Assembly (NCBI GenBank): GCA_021730785.1
Contig: JAKFWF010000067.1
Span: 1-64,000 of the forward strand
Length of the DNA stretch: 64,000 nucleotides
Reading direction: 5' to 3'
Source: Hyphomicrobiaceae bacterium
GTDB taxonomy: Bacteria > Pseudomonadota > Alphaproteobacteria > Rhizobiales > Hyphomicrobiaceae
Positions within the stretch are counted from its first letter, which is position 1, and each line of letters begins with the position of its first letter. The notes beneath the pieces were generated by a model, which was not told the origin of the DNA, did not search any database, and saw only the letters and a program-made list of their open reading frames with translations. A program made the position numbers and the translations under genes. Shown here in pieces: positions 48,793 through 59,640 of the stretch.

Positions 48793-50205
48793 TCAGAAGC
48801 GGATGATCGCACCGGCCACCACTGCGTCGAAGGCGTTACCGGTTGCCCGGACCTTGCCGTTCTGGCCGCCGGTGGCGCTCGTCGTCACGTCGGCATCGAC
48901 GTGGAAGTAGGTGACATACAGGTCGAGGGCTGCAGCCGAAACTTCCTGGTTGAAGCCAACGCCGAACTCGCGGATGCCAGCGTCAGAGACGAAGCCTCCG
49001 GCACCCAAAGCAGCGAAGCCACCTCCTGCGGCTGCGCTGGAGCGAGCACCACCACCGATTGCAGCACCGGTCGATGCCGCCACGTACTGCGCGAACACCG
49101 TGCTCTTGCCGATGCCGAACCAGTTGCGTTCGATACCACCCTGCACGAACCAGTGGCTGTCCTCACTGCGGAACTTGCCGCCGGCCGGATTGCTGACCGC
49201 AAAGTTACTCCGGTTGTTGTCCTGTGCACGTCCATAGGAGCCGGTCAGGAACAAACCGGTTGGAACGTGAAAGACGCTGGCGGAAAGGCCAAGATCATTG
49301 CAATCCACCGATGATTCGGTAGTAGCAGGATTCCCGTTACCACCGACGTTGGCGCAAGCAGCAGCACCGGCCGTGTTCTGTGAGCGATTTTCCTGGTAGC
49401 CGACGCCAGCCGCGAAGCGGAAGCCGGAGAACTCACCCGCATAGCGGATCGCCACATCCCACTGCTCTTCGTCGCCCCAGGCTCCGGTGAACGTGAAGCC
49501 TGCCCAGGTCGGAGATACGTACTTGATGACGTTGTTACGGTCACCTTCACCAGCGTTGAAGTTGCCGCTGCGAATGCTCGAGTGGGTCACGTTCGTCAGT
49601 GCACCCGTGGCATTGCGCAAACGGAAGCCGCCGAGGTAGTTGCTGCCGTCGTTGCCACCGGCGATCACGTTGGCAAGGCTGATTTCCGTGATGCCATCGG
49701 TCGCGGTCGAGGTGTTACCGACCCAAACGCGGCCGTAGGTCTTGCTGTCGAGCCACCAAGCGCTGTGGCGGATGTCGAACGAGTTGTTGCCGTTACTGCT
49801 AGTGATGGCAGAACCAGAGGCAGAAAGCTGGCTGCGGTTGCCGGAGTTGGCGTAACGCACGCCGATCTCGAGCAGGTAGCCGGCCGACCAGTCGGCATTG
49901 ATCTTGGCGTCGCCGACAAAACGGAAGCGGGTGCGGCCGAAGTTGTTCGACGTAACGTAAGCGTTGCGCTCACGACCGTCATCCCAGTACAGGACCGACT
50001 CGTTGACCTGGCCAGAAACGGTCAACCTGACTTTGCGGTTGCCTTTGCGGGCGGACGTCGCCTCGAGTTCAGCAACCCTCTCTTCGAGATCTGCGCAGCA
50101 ATTACCGCCGAGATCAGCTGCCTGGGCAGCAACGCCACCCGCCAAAATACCGGCCGCAGCGACCAGTGCGAAGCGGCTGGCTGACTTAATGAGTCCCCCG
50201 TTCAT
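48793..50205 (-). CDS. alphaproteobacterial porin (first of two tandem copies)
   Basis: A 470-residue outer-membrane porin of the alphaproteobacterial Porin_2 type. ATG at 50203-50205 is 8 nt after GGAG. Signal peptide (MNGGLIKSASRFALVAAAGI, cleaved AQA-AD), then a coiled-coil-like leader ADLGGNCCADLEERVAELEA, basic KGNRKVRLTVSGQVNE, and alternating barrel strands to the terminal aromatic IIRF. Its paralogue at 50636 is close in sequence; together they look like a duplication. It is downstream of the second porin, separated by that gene's terminator, so it has its own promoter. Confidence 0.93.
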   Translation of the reverse strand: MNGGLIKSASRFALVAAAGILAGGVAAQAADLGGNCCADLEERVAELEATSARKGNRKVRLTVSGQVNESVLYWDDGRERNAYVTSNNFGRTRFRFVGDAKINADWSAGYLLEIGVRYANSGNRSQLSASGSAITSSNGNNSFDIRHSAWWLDSKTYGRVWVGNTSTATDGITEISLANVIAGGNDGSNYLGGFRLRNATGALTNVTHSSIRSGNFNAGEGDRNNVIKYVSPTWAGFTFTGAWGDEEQWDVAIRYAGEFSGFRFAAGVGYQENRSQNTAGAAACANVGGNGNPATTESSVDCNDLGLSASVFHVPTGLFLTGSYGRAQDNNRSNFAVSNPAGGKFRSEDSHWFVQGGIERNWFGIGKSTVFAQYVAASTGAAIGGGARSSAAAGGGFAALGAGGFVSDAGIREFGVGFNQEVSAAALDLYVTYFHVDADVTTSATGGQNGKVRATGNAFDAVVAGAIIRF

Positions 50206-50635
50206 ATGAACATCTCCGATGGACTGACACTACTGGGTACCCAACCACCATTGATTGGAACGCCAACATAGTACTTTTTTGCCTGATCGACTGGCCCGAG
50301 GGGTTTTGCACCCCCTTGACTGCCATCCTTGGCTGTCGCGAAGGTACCGCAAGCGTTGATGAAACGTAAACAGGGAACTCTCGTTGTGTGGTTTTTAGCC
50401 CTTGTTTGGTGATAAATACGCCACGTTTGAACTTGAGTCGGTACATTTCGGGCACTCGGCCTGCACGATGGTGCGCACAAAAAATAGGCAGTTGATTCAA
50501 TCCCCTAGGTCTCGCGTGACCATTTCCGATCCGCTCGCTTCCTTGGTGAGAGCACGTTTACCATCACCGGGCCGTGGGGCAAAAAAAGAGGCCGCATTGC
50601 TGCGACCTCTTTCTCATGCACTCAAGACTGGGAGA
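50206..50635. other. inter-porin region
   Basis: 430 bases with no gene. The right end holds the terminator of the downstream-numbered porin (50585-50612). The left part is the 5' leader of the first porin on the minus strand, sharing a CAATGGTGG segment with the second porin leader. Moderately AT-rich stretches (for example near 50270 and 50480) may hold promoters. Confidence 0.5.
50585..50612 (-). terminator. intrinsic terminator of the second porin gene
   Basis: AAAGAGGCCGCA-TTGC-TGCGACCTCTTT has 11 of 12 pairs, a 4-nt loop, and on the minus strand is followed by a run of T (complement of AAAAAAA at 50581-50587). It lies 23 nt after the porin stop. Confidence 0.9.
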
Positions 50636-52027
50636 TCAGAAGCGGATGATGGCGCCCGCGATGACCGAGTCGAAGGATCGGATGTTGGCATCCACAGCGC
50701 CGGTGCGACCGCCGCCAACACTGTACTGCACGTCGATGTCGCTGTGCAGGTAGTTGACGTAGATGTCCATGGCAGCCGCCGAGATCTCCTGGGTAACGCC
50801 GAAGCCGAACTCACTGCCCTGTGCACCGGCAAGGAAAGTGCCAGGACCTGCCCCGGTCAAACCAGTTGCTGCAACTCGTGCGCCGTTGAAGATCGAGGCG
50901 CCCGTGTCAGAATTGATGTACTGGCCGTGCAGGGTGGTCTTGCCGAAGCCGAACCAGTTCTGCTCGATACCACCCTGGATGAACCAGTGGCTGTCCTCGT
51001 TGCGTGCGGTCGCAGCCAAATTGCGACGATTGTTGTCCTGCAGACGGCCCCACGAGCCGTTCACGAACAAGCCAGTCTTGACGTGCAAGATGCTGGCAGA
51101 CAGGCCGATGGTATTGCAATCCGAGGTCGACTCGGTGGCACTGACGACGCCGCCTGGGCCAGCATTGGTGCAACCGCCGTTACCGGCGCCGAAGCTCGTG
51201 TAGATCTCCTGGTAACCGACGCCGCCAGCAAGGCGGAAGCCCGAGAATTCACCGGCGTAACGCAGCGCCACATCCCACTGATCGTCACTGCCCCAGGCTG
51301 CGGAGAATGTGAAGCCAGCGAATACGGGAGCGACATACTTGACAGTGTTGGCGCGGTCACCCTCGCCGACGTTGCCGTTGAGGCTGCCCGATTTCAAGTT
51401 GGCGCGGGTCGCTGACGCGAGTGTGCCGTTGGCGTTGCGCAGGAAGAAGCCACCCGACTGGCGAGTCGGATCGTTCTCGAGGTTGATGTTGTTCGACAGC
51501 TTGATCTGGGTGATGCTGTCGGCGGCCGTCGACGTATTGCCGACCCAAACGCGACCAAAAGTCTTGCTGTCGAGGTACCAGGCGCTGTGCCGGATGTCGA
51601 TCACGTTAGCAGCGTTGCTGGCGACGACGGAAGAGCCCGAAGCCGACGATTGGGTGCGTGTGCGCGAGTCGGCGTAACGGAGACCAAACTCAAGCAGGTA
51701 GCCAGCTGACCAGTCGGCGTTGATCTTGGCGTCGCCGACGAAGCGAAAGCGCGTGCGTGAGTTGTTGTTCGACACGACATACGCGTTGGTCTCGCGGCCG
51801 TCATCCCAGAACAGGACGGCTTCGTTAATGTGGCCCGACACGGTCAGTTTGACCTTGCGATTGCCCTTGCGCGCCGTGGTGGATTCGAGTTCGGCAACCC
51901 GCTCTTCGAGGTCTGCGCAGCAGTTACCGCCGAGGTCAGCTGCACGAGCAGCAACGCCGCCTGCCATGAGGCCAGCCACAGCGACGAGCGCGAAGCTGCT
52001 GGCTGATTTGAAGAGGTTTTCGGTCAT
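50636..52027 (-). CDS. alphaproteobacterial porin (second tandem copy)
   Basis: A 463-residue porin paralogous to the one at 48793. ATG at 52025-52027 (MTENLFKSASSFALVAVAGL) has GGAG 8 nt upstream; the ORF-track start is 13 residues earlier in the leader. Signal peptide cleavage at ARA-AD, then the same ADLGGNCCADLEERVAELES motif with the CC pair, KGNRKVKLTVSGHINE, and barrel strands to IIRF. Sharing is highest at the N terminus, the shared GNTSTAADSITQI-like loop and the C terminus; surface loops diverge. Confidence 0.93.
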   Translation of the reverse strand: MTENLFKSASSFALVAVAGLMAGGVAARAADLGGNCCADLEERVAELESTTARKGNRKVKLTVSGHINEAVLFWDDGRETNAYVVSNNNSRTRFRFVGDAKINADWSAGYLLEFGLRYADSRTRTQSSASGSSVVASNAANVIDIRHSAWYLDSKTFGRVWVGNTSTAADSITQIKLSNNINLENDPTRQSGGFFLRNANGTLASATRANLKSGSLNGNVGEGDRANTVKYVAPVFAGFTFSAAWGSDDQWDVALRYAGEFSGFRLAGGVGYQEIYTSFGAGNGGCTNAGPGGVVSATESTSDCNTIGLSASILHVKTGLFVNGSWGRLQDNNRRNLAATARNEDSHWFIQGGIEQNWFGFGKTTLHGQYINSDTGASIFNGARVAATGLTGAGPGTFLAGAQGSEFGFGVTQEISAAAMDIYVNYLHSDIDVQYSVGGGRTGAVDANIRSFDSVIAGAIIRF

Positions 52028-52662
52028 ACAAGCATCTCCGTTGCACTGAATCTGCTGGCGAACCACCCACCATTGGCTGGTTCGCCGTAATTGATCGCCA
52101 CCGCCTGGTCGACTTCTCTCGGGATCATCGATCCAGACGACTCTCGTGCCTTGGCTAACCGTTTCTTAACCCATGATCAGCCGCCACGTAAGCCGGCGTA
52201 GCGATGGTTGTGTGATTTGGGCGCTCGGCTTGTGGCGGCCGTGCAACGCTCGGTTTCTGCCGGCATATGGATGTTTGTAGTCATTTTTATCTGCTGAGTG
52301 GTCTGGAGGCACTCTGCTGCATTAGTAATCATTACTATAATAAGACAATGGTTGGTCAGCAAAAACAGCAGGTTGCGAGATCTTCTCCGTGAACGCCGAG
52401 GGCGCCGACAACCACTGGGTCGGGACTGCAAAACGCCTTCGATGCTGCCTCATTAACCTCATCGGAGACGGGCAAGTCACAGGAAGATTTGAGAGCTCAC
52501 GACTTGATGACGTTTTGTTGATCGAATGCTTGTCCACACGATTCCAGCAGTTTTGACAGTGCGCAGATCCCAAACCAGAGGGCGGACTGCTGTTGGGCGC
52601 CATGAATCGCCACAGGCGGTGAAACAGACCCGCCCTGTCGCCTGGCCTGCTTTCACTCTCGT
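52028..52662. other. 635-bp intergenic region upstream of second porin
   Basis: No credible gene. Next to the porin (52057-52065 and 52078-52086) is a 9-bp inverted repeat GGCGAACCA/TGGTTCGCC in the 5' leader. The stretch 52230-52360 is notably AT-rich for this genome (TTTTTATCTGC, ATTAGTAATCATTACTATAATA), suggesting promoter or horizontally acquired DNA. Nothing else was recognised. Confidence 0.5.
52057..52086 (-). promoter_or_regulatory. inverted repeat in porin 5' leader
   Basis: GGCGAACCA and TGGTTCGCC flank ACCCACCATTGGC-type sequence about 30-60 nt before the second porin ATG. Could be a leader hairpin or a regulator site. The first porin leader keeps only the central CAATGGTGG part. 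Confidence 0.45.
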
Positions 52663-53682
52663 TCACCCGGCGAACGAGGGAACCGGGGTCAAGTGCAGGG
52701 GATTGGTCACGTCGCGAACGCCAATGCGATCGCCGTTGGCGCGCAGCTGCGCTTCGCGCCGGGTAATGTAGAAGGCGGACGCGAAGATGACGAGGGCGCC
52801 GCCGCAGGTCCACACATCGATCGTCTCGGAGAACAGCAGATAGCCCACCAGCACCGCGAAAGGCAGGCGTGAGAACTCGTAGGTGAACACCAGCGACGCG
52901 TCGGTCGAGGCAAACCCGCGCATCAGCGAGATGTGGCCGACGACGGCGCACAGGCCCATGGCCGCGAGCCAGGGCCACAGCTCGGGCTCTGGCCATTGCC
53001 ACACGAAAAGGGCCGGCAGCAGCGAGAACGGCGTCAATAACATATTGGAAATGAACACGATCTTGTCGCTGTCTTCCTTCGCCGCCATCTGCTTCAGGAG
53101 CGGCCCGATGATGCCGGCCGACAGGGCGGAAAACAGCGCGAACGCCTGGCCAAGCCCGAATGGTGTGCCGCCGGGCCGCAGGATGATCATGGCACCGAGA
53201 AAGCCGATCGCCAGGGCCGTCACGCGGCGTGCCCGTACCCTCTCGCCGAGGAGCAGAATGGCAAACAGCGTGGCGAACAGCGGCCCGAGAAAGCTGATCG
53301 CGGTCAGTTCGGCCAAGGGGATCAAGCTCAGCGCGTAAAACCACGTCGTCATCGACAACAGGGCAAGGCCGACGCGGATGCCATACAGCCGATATTGGCT
53401 GGAGCGCACGAGCGACGGCCCGCGCATGACCAGCAGGGGCGTGAGGAACAGCAGGCAGAAGGCGTTGCGGAAGAAGATGATTTGCAGCGGGTCAATGCCG
53501 GCTTGTGCCGCATACTTGCCGAACAGGGCGAGGCCTGAAAACGACGCCATGGCAAGCGTCACCCAGATAAAGCCGACCATCGGCTTGCTGGTCTGGCCAG
53601 CCCGGCCGGAGTTCCTCAAGGTCGCAAGAGTTGCTGCAAGCGTGGGGCGTGCACGGTGCTCGTGGGTTGCCAAGCGATTCAC
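52663..53682 (-). CDS. EamA/DMT-superfamily transporter
   Basis: A ten-helix inner-membrane transporter, up to 339 residues. The core begins at MVGFIWVTLAMASFSGLALF and runs in two EamA halves (FLGPLFATLFAILLLGERVR ends the first; FSRLPFAVLVGYLLFSETID lies in the second). The ORF-track start at 53682 is a GTG giving a 33-residue cytoplasmic head; an ATG at 53580 would give 305 residues and is equally possible, neither having a good ribosome-binding site. The substrate is unknown. Confidence 0.83.
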   Translation of the reverse strand: MNRLATHEHRARPTLAATLATLRNSGRAGQTSKPMVGFIWVTLAMASFSGLALFGKYAAQAGIDPLQIIFFRNAFCLLFLTPLLVMRGPSLVRSSQYRLYGIRVGLALLSMTTWFYALSLIPLAELTAISFLGPLFATLFAILLLGERVRARRVTALAIGFLGAMIILRPGGTPFGLGQAFALFSALSAGIIGPLLKQMAAKEDSDKIVFISNMLLTPFSLLPALFVWQWPEPELWPWLAAMGLCAVVGHISLMRGFASTDASLVFTYEFSRLPFAVLVGYLLFSETIDVWTCGGALVIFASAFYITRREAQLRANGDRIGVRDVTNPLHLTPVPSFAG

Positions 53683-53917
53683 CCTCGATCGAAAAAACCT
53701 AAAACGTCACGCACTCCGCCGGAGACACGAGGTCTGAAACACACGGTCTGCCTCACCCTCGGGTGACGATCCGAGGCGGGGGCACAGTATGGCGCTGCTT
53801 CGGTGACCTGACGCAAGTCATGCCAGTCATGCGGTTTGCGCGGCGTGGCGCTTGCGCGATGGTTGCCGCTGGCACAGGGTTTGGCGTCGAAATGCGCGTT
53901 TTTGGGAGGAGCAGGCC

Positions 53918-56418
<2,501 letters not shown>

Positions 56419-56455
56419 GCGATGATTGCGCAGCTGTCACGGTGTTGGCGCCGAT

Positions 56456-56573
56456 CGAGGGGCTTTCTGCCCCTCGGGCACCCCGACCAGCGACTAGTCC
56501 CTGGACCCGTTCCAGCGCCTGGGGATCCAAGGGCCTCAGGCCCTTGGCGGAGGTTTGGAGGCAGCGCCTCCAA
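56456..56573. repeat. three successive palindromes between obgE and proB
   Basis: Three perfect hairpins in a row: CGAGGGGC-TTTCT-GCCCCTCG (56456-56476), CCAAGGGCCT-C-AGGCCCTTGG (56527-56547) and TTGGAGGC-AGC-GCCTCCAA (56555-56573). The second belongs to a 69-nt block (56485-56553) that recurs between proB and proA. The last overlaps the proB leader. Likely an intergenic palindromic repeat element that may also act on transcript ends. Confidence 0.85.
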
Positions 56574-56581
56574 TCTGTGCC

Positions 56582-57724
56582 ATGACCCCGACCGTCCGCC
56601 CCGAATGGACCAGTGCGCGCCGCATCGTCGTCAAGATCGGCTCGGCGCTCCTCGTCGACCGCGCCACCGGACGGCTGCGGGCCACGTGGCTGAACGCGCT
56701 GGCCGATGATGTGGCGACCCTCGTCGACACCGGGAAGGAGGTCATCCTGGTGTCGTCGGGGGCGATCGCGCTTGGCCGCCATGCGCTGGGCCTGCCGAAG
56801 GGCGCGCTCGAACTCGAACAGAGCCAGGCCGCTGCCGCCGTCGGCCAGGTATCGCTGGCGCATGCCTATCAGAACGTGTTCCAGGCCCGGGGGCGGGCGA
56901 CCGCGCAGATTTTGCTCACCCTCGGCGATACCGAGGAGCGGCGGCGCTATCTCAATGCCAGGCGGACGTTCGAGATGCTGCTCGCCCACAAGGCGATCCC
57001 CGTGGTCAACGAGAACGACACGGTGGCCACCGCCGAGATCCGCTATGGCGATAACGACCGCCTGTCCGCCCGCGTTGCCTCGATGGTCAGTGCCGACTGC
57101 CTCGTCCTGCTGTCCGACATCGATGGCCTCTATACGGCCCCGCCCGGCACCGATCCGGCCGCCACGCACATTCCCCTGGTTGATGCCATTACGCCGGAGA
57201 TCGAGGCCATGGCGGGGGACGCAGGCACGGAATTGTCGAAGGGCGGCATGAAGACCAAGGTCGCCGCTGCCCGCATCGCCATGGCCGCCGGCACCGACAT
57301 GGTGATTACGACCGGCAAGCCGCTGCATCCGCTGCGGTTGATCGGCGAGGGGGCGGTGTGCACGTGGTTCATTGCACCGTCCGACCCGGTGACGGCGAAG
57401 AAGCGCTGGATCGCTGGGCAGTTGGAGCCCAAAGGGCACGTCACTGTCGATGTCGGCGCGGAGAAGGCGCTGGGCCAGGGCAAGAGCCTGCTGCCGGCCG
57501 GCGTCACGGCGGTGGCCGGCAGTTTTGACCGCGGCGATGCGGTGATCATCCGCAACGCCCAGGGTCGCGAGCTCGGGCGCGGGCTGATCGCCTACGCGCA
57601 CAGCGATGCGGAACGCATCATCGGCAAGAAGTCGGGCGAGATCGCCGGCATCCTCGGCTTCGAGGGGCGCGCGGAGTTGATCCACCGCGACGACATGGCG
57701 TTAACGCGTATCAGGGACGAGTGA
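56582..57724 (+). CDS. proB: glutamate 5-kinase
   Basis: First enzyme of proline synthesis; phosphorylates glutamate. 380 residues from ATG 56582 ([20 protein letters not shown]). Kinase features: [48 protein letters not shown] and [18 protein letters not shown]-terminal PUA domain follows (about residues 280-370, [20 protein letters not shown]). It is separated from obgE and proA by repeat-rich gaps but keeps the obgE-proB-proA order. Confidence 0.96.
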   Translation: MTPTVRPEWTSARRIVVKIGSALLVDRATGRLRATWLNALADDVATLVDTGKEVILVSSGAIALGRHALGLPKGALELEQSQAAAAVGQVSLAHAYQNVFQARGRATAQILLTLGDTEERRRYLNARRTFEMLLAHKAIPVVNENDTVATAEIRYGDNDRLSARVASMVSADCLVLLSDIDGLYTAPPGTDPAATHIPLVDAITPEIEAMAGDAGTELSKGGMKTKVAAARIAMAAGTDMVITTGKPLHPLRLIGEGAVCTWFIAPSDPVTAKKRWIAGQLEPKGHVTVDVGAEKALGQGKSLLPAGVTAVAGSFDRGDAVIIRNAQGRELGRGLIAYAHSDAERIIGKKSGEIAGILGFEGRAELIHRDDMALTRIRDE

Positions 57725-57753
57725 GCTGCCGCAGTTGCGCTAAGCCGAAAAAC

Positions 57754-57859
57754 CGTAGGTTGGGTTAGGATGCCCCGTTGCATCCGTAACCCAACACTTT
57801 GGCACCTCCCGTGGAATGTTGGGTTACGCGCGGAAGTGGCCGCGCTAACCCAACCTACG
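57754..57859. repeat. nested inverted repeat GTAGGTTGGGTTAG element between proB and proA
   Basis: Outer arms CGTAGGTTGGGTTAG (57754-57768) and CTAACCCAACCTACG (57845-57859) are perfect complements. Inner arms CGTAACCCAACA (57785-57796) and TGTTGGGTTACG (57817-57828) are also perfect complements. The GTAGGTTGGGTTAG motif is a widely seen intergenic repeat in bacteria (general knowledge). A diverged half copy lies at 59515-59557. Confidence 0.9.
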
Positions 57860-57883
57860 CCCGATGGCATCGACGTAGCGAAC

Positions 57884-57911
57884 GCGCGAGGCTTCGCCTC
57901 GAGCGCTTTTT
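57884..57911 (+). terminator. intrinsic terminator after proB
   Basis: GCGCGAGGC-TTC-GCCTCGAGCGC forms a stem with one bulged A and is followed by TTTTT. It lies about 160 nt after the proB stop, beyond the nested repeat. A plausible end of the proB transcript. Confidence 0.7.
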
Positions 57912-57980
57912 GACCAGGACCGCGGGCCCTGGACCCGCCTTGCCTAACCGGTTTCCAAAGGGCTAAGCCCTTTGGCGGGG
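57912..57980. repeat. second copy of 69-nt intergenic repeat
   Basis: This 69-nt block matches 56485-56553 in length and layout: both begin GACCAG, share CTGGACCCG at the same offset, and end with a CCAARGGCY...RGCCCTTGG hairpin (57955-57975) then GGCGG. The copies have diverged in between. Intergenic only, so a mobile or REP-type element rather than coding duplication. Confidence 0.8.
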
Positions 57981-58023
57981 GCAAGGGGCAGCGACCTCTT
58001 GGCTCTTCACCTGAAGGCCGCAC

Positions 58024-59289
58024 ATGACCGACGACTCCAAATCCATGATGCAAACCATCGGCCGGAACGCCCGTGCGGCGTCGCGCGAGCTGCTGGTGGC
58101 GTCGACGGCGGCAAAACAATCAGCGCTGACGGCTGCGGCGGCGGCCATGCGCGCTGCGACCCCAGCGATCAGCTCGGCCAACACCCGCGATCTCGATGCG
58201 GCGCGGGAAGCCGGCCGGCCGGCCGCGTTCATCGACCGTTTGATGCTCAATCCCGCGCGCATCGAAGCCATCGCTCGCAGCCTCGAAGCGATCGCGGCTC
58301 TGCCCGATCCGGTCGGCGCCAGGATCACGGAGTGGACGCAGCCCAACGGCCTCAAATTCGCCCGCGTTCGCGTGCCGCTCGGCGTCATCGGCATCATTTT
58401 CGAAAGCCGCCCGAATGTGACGGCGGATGCCGGCGCGCTAGCGCTGATGGCCGGCAACGCGTCGATCCTGCGCGCCGGTTCCGAAAGCCGCCATTCGGCC
58501 CAGGCGATCCATGCCTGTCTGCTCGAAGGCCTGCGCGCGGCCGAGCTGCCAGAAGCTGCCATACAACTCGTGCCCACCACGGATCGCGAGGCGGTCGGCT
58601 TGATGCTGGCCGGGCTCGACGGCAACCTCGACGTGATCGTGCCGCGCGGGGGCAAGAGCCTCGTCGCCCGGGTGCAGGCCGATGCCCGCGTGCCGGTGTT
58701 CGCGCACCTGGAAGGCATCTGCCACACCTATGTCGATCGCGGCGCGGACATGGACATCGCCATTCCGCTGGTGCTCAACGCCAAGCTCAGGCGCACCGGC
58801 GTGTGCGGCTCGACCGAGTGCCTGCTGGTCGATTGCGGCGCGCACGAGGATTATCTGACGCCGCTGGTCAAGGCACTCCTTGATGCCGGCTGCGAGGTGC
58901 GCGGCGATGCAGCAACGCAGCAGGTCGATACCCGCGTGAAACCCGCTGCCGCCGACGACTGGGGCTGCGAGTTCCTCGACAACATCATCGCGGTGAAGAC
59001 GGTGGATGGCGTCGATGAGGCCATCGCCCACATCGCGCGTTATGGCTCACAGCATACCGACTGCATCGTCACCGAATGCAACGGCACGGCCGAGCGGTTT
59101 CTCGCCCGCGTCGACAGTGCGATCGTGTTGCACAACGCCTCGACGCAATTTGCCGACGGCGGCGAGTTCGGCTTCGGCGCCGAGATCGGCATCGCCACCG
59201 GGCGCATGCATGCCCGCGGCCCGGTCGGCGTCGAGCAGTTGACCACGTTCAAGTATGTGGTGCGCGGCACCGGCCAGGTGCGGCCGTGA
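58024..59289 (+). CDS. proA: glutamate-5-semialdehyde dehydrogenase (gamma-glutamyl phosphate reductase)
   Basis: Second enzyme of proline synthesis, using NADPH to reduce gamma-glutamyl phosphate. 421 residues from ATG 58024 ([20 protein letters not shown]). Features: [43 protein letters not shown], the catalytic Cys in [15 protein letters not shown] and [20 protein letters not shown] near the end. It is the third gene of the obgE-proB-proA block. nadD would be expected next in many Rhizobiales but a folP-like gene follows. Confidence 0.96.
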   Translation: MTDDSKSMMQTIGRNARAASRELLVASTAAKQSALTAAAAAMRAATPAISSANTRDLDAAREAGRPAAFIDRLMLNPARIEAIARSLEAIAALPDPVGARITEWTQPNGLKFARVRVPLGVIGIIFESRPNVTADAGALALMAGNASILRAGSESRHSAQAIHACLLEGLRAAELPEAAIQLVPTTDREAVGLMLAGLDGNLDVIVPRGGKSLVARVQADARVPVFAHLEGICHTYVDRGADMDIAIPLVLNAKLRRTGVCGSTECLLVDCGAHEDYLTPLVKALLDAGCEVRGDAATQQVDTRVKPAAADDWGCEFLDNIIAVKTVDGVDEAIAHIARYGSQHTDCIVTECNGTAERFLARVDSAIVLHNASTQFADGGEFGFGAEIGIATGRMHARGPVGVEQLTTFKYVVRGTGQVRP

Positions 59290-59342
59290 CTGGCAGCGAC
59301 GGACACTCCCGGCGCCACGTGCTCAACTTCCGCCTGGTTTCC

Positions 59343-59476
59343 CGGAATTTGGCGTGCCCCCTTGCACGACGAATATCCGGGATCGTAACCAAGAGCCGGT
59401 GTGGCACGCGCGCTGGCCAAACCCTTGACGGGTGAAGGTCCCGGATGTTTGCCCCGCGAAGGCGTGGCAAATTCCG
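59343..59476. repeat. inverted pair of a 40-nt intergenic repeat
   Basis: The plus strand carries a copy at 59343-59384 starting CGGAATTTGGCGTG and ending ATATCCGGGATC; the minus strand carries a related copy at 59437-59476, reading CGGAATTTGCCACG and ending ACATCCGGGACC. The two are about 40 nt each and imperfectly alike. Each has a semi-palindromic look itself. The location in the proA-folP gap and pairing in opposite orientation are typical of REP/BIME-type elements. Confidence 0.75.
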
Positions 59477-59514
59477 TGAAACCGGAGGGAGGGTCCATGG
59501 TCGCGACCCGAAGT

Positions 59515-59557
59515 TGTTGGGTAACGGGCGCAAGGGAGCGTCCTAACCCACCCTATG
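59515..59557. repeat. diverged half copy of the GTAGGTTGGGTTAG element
   Basis: TGTTGGGTAACG followed by CCTAACCCACCCTATG at the same spacing as in 57817-57859 (43 nt in both). It keeps the TGTTGGGT and CTAACCCA cores but with substitutions. It lies just before the folP leader. Confidence 0.75.
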
Positions 59558-59640
59558 GTGCGCACAAAGACCAGTGAGCGGTGACTGCTCTTGCCGCGTG
59601 GTATGACATAGACACAATTGCACCTCAGGCGCCGCATCCC

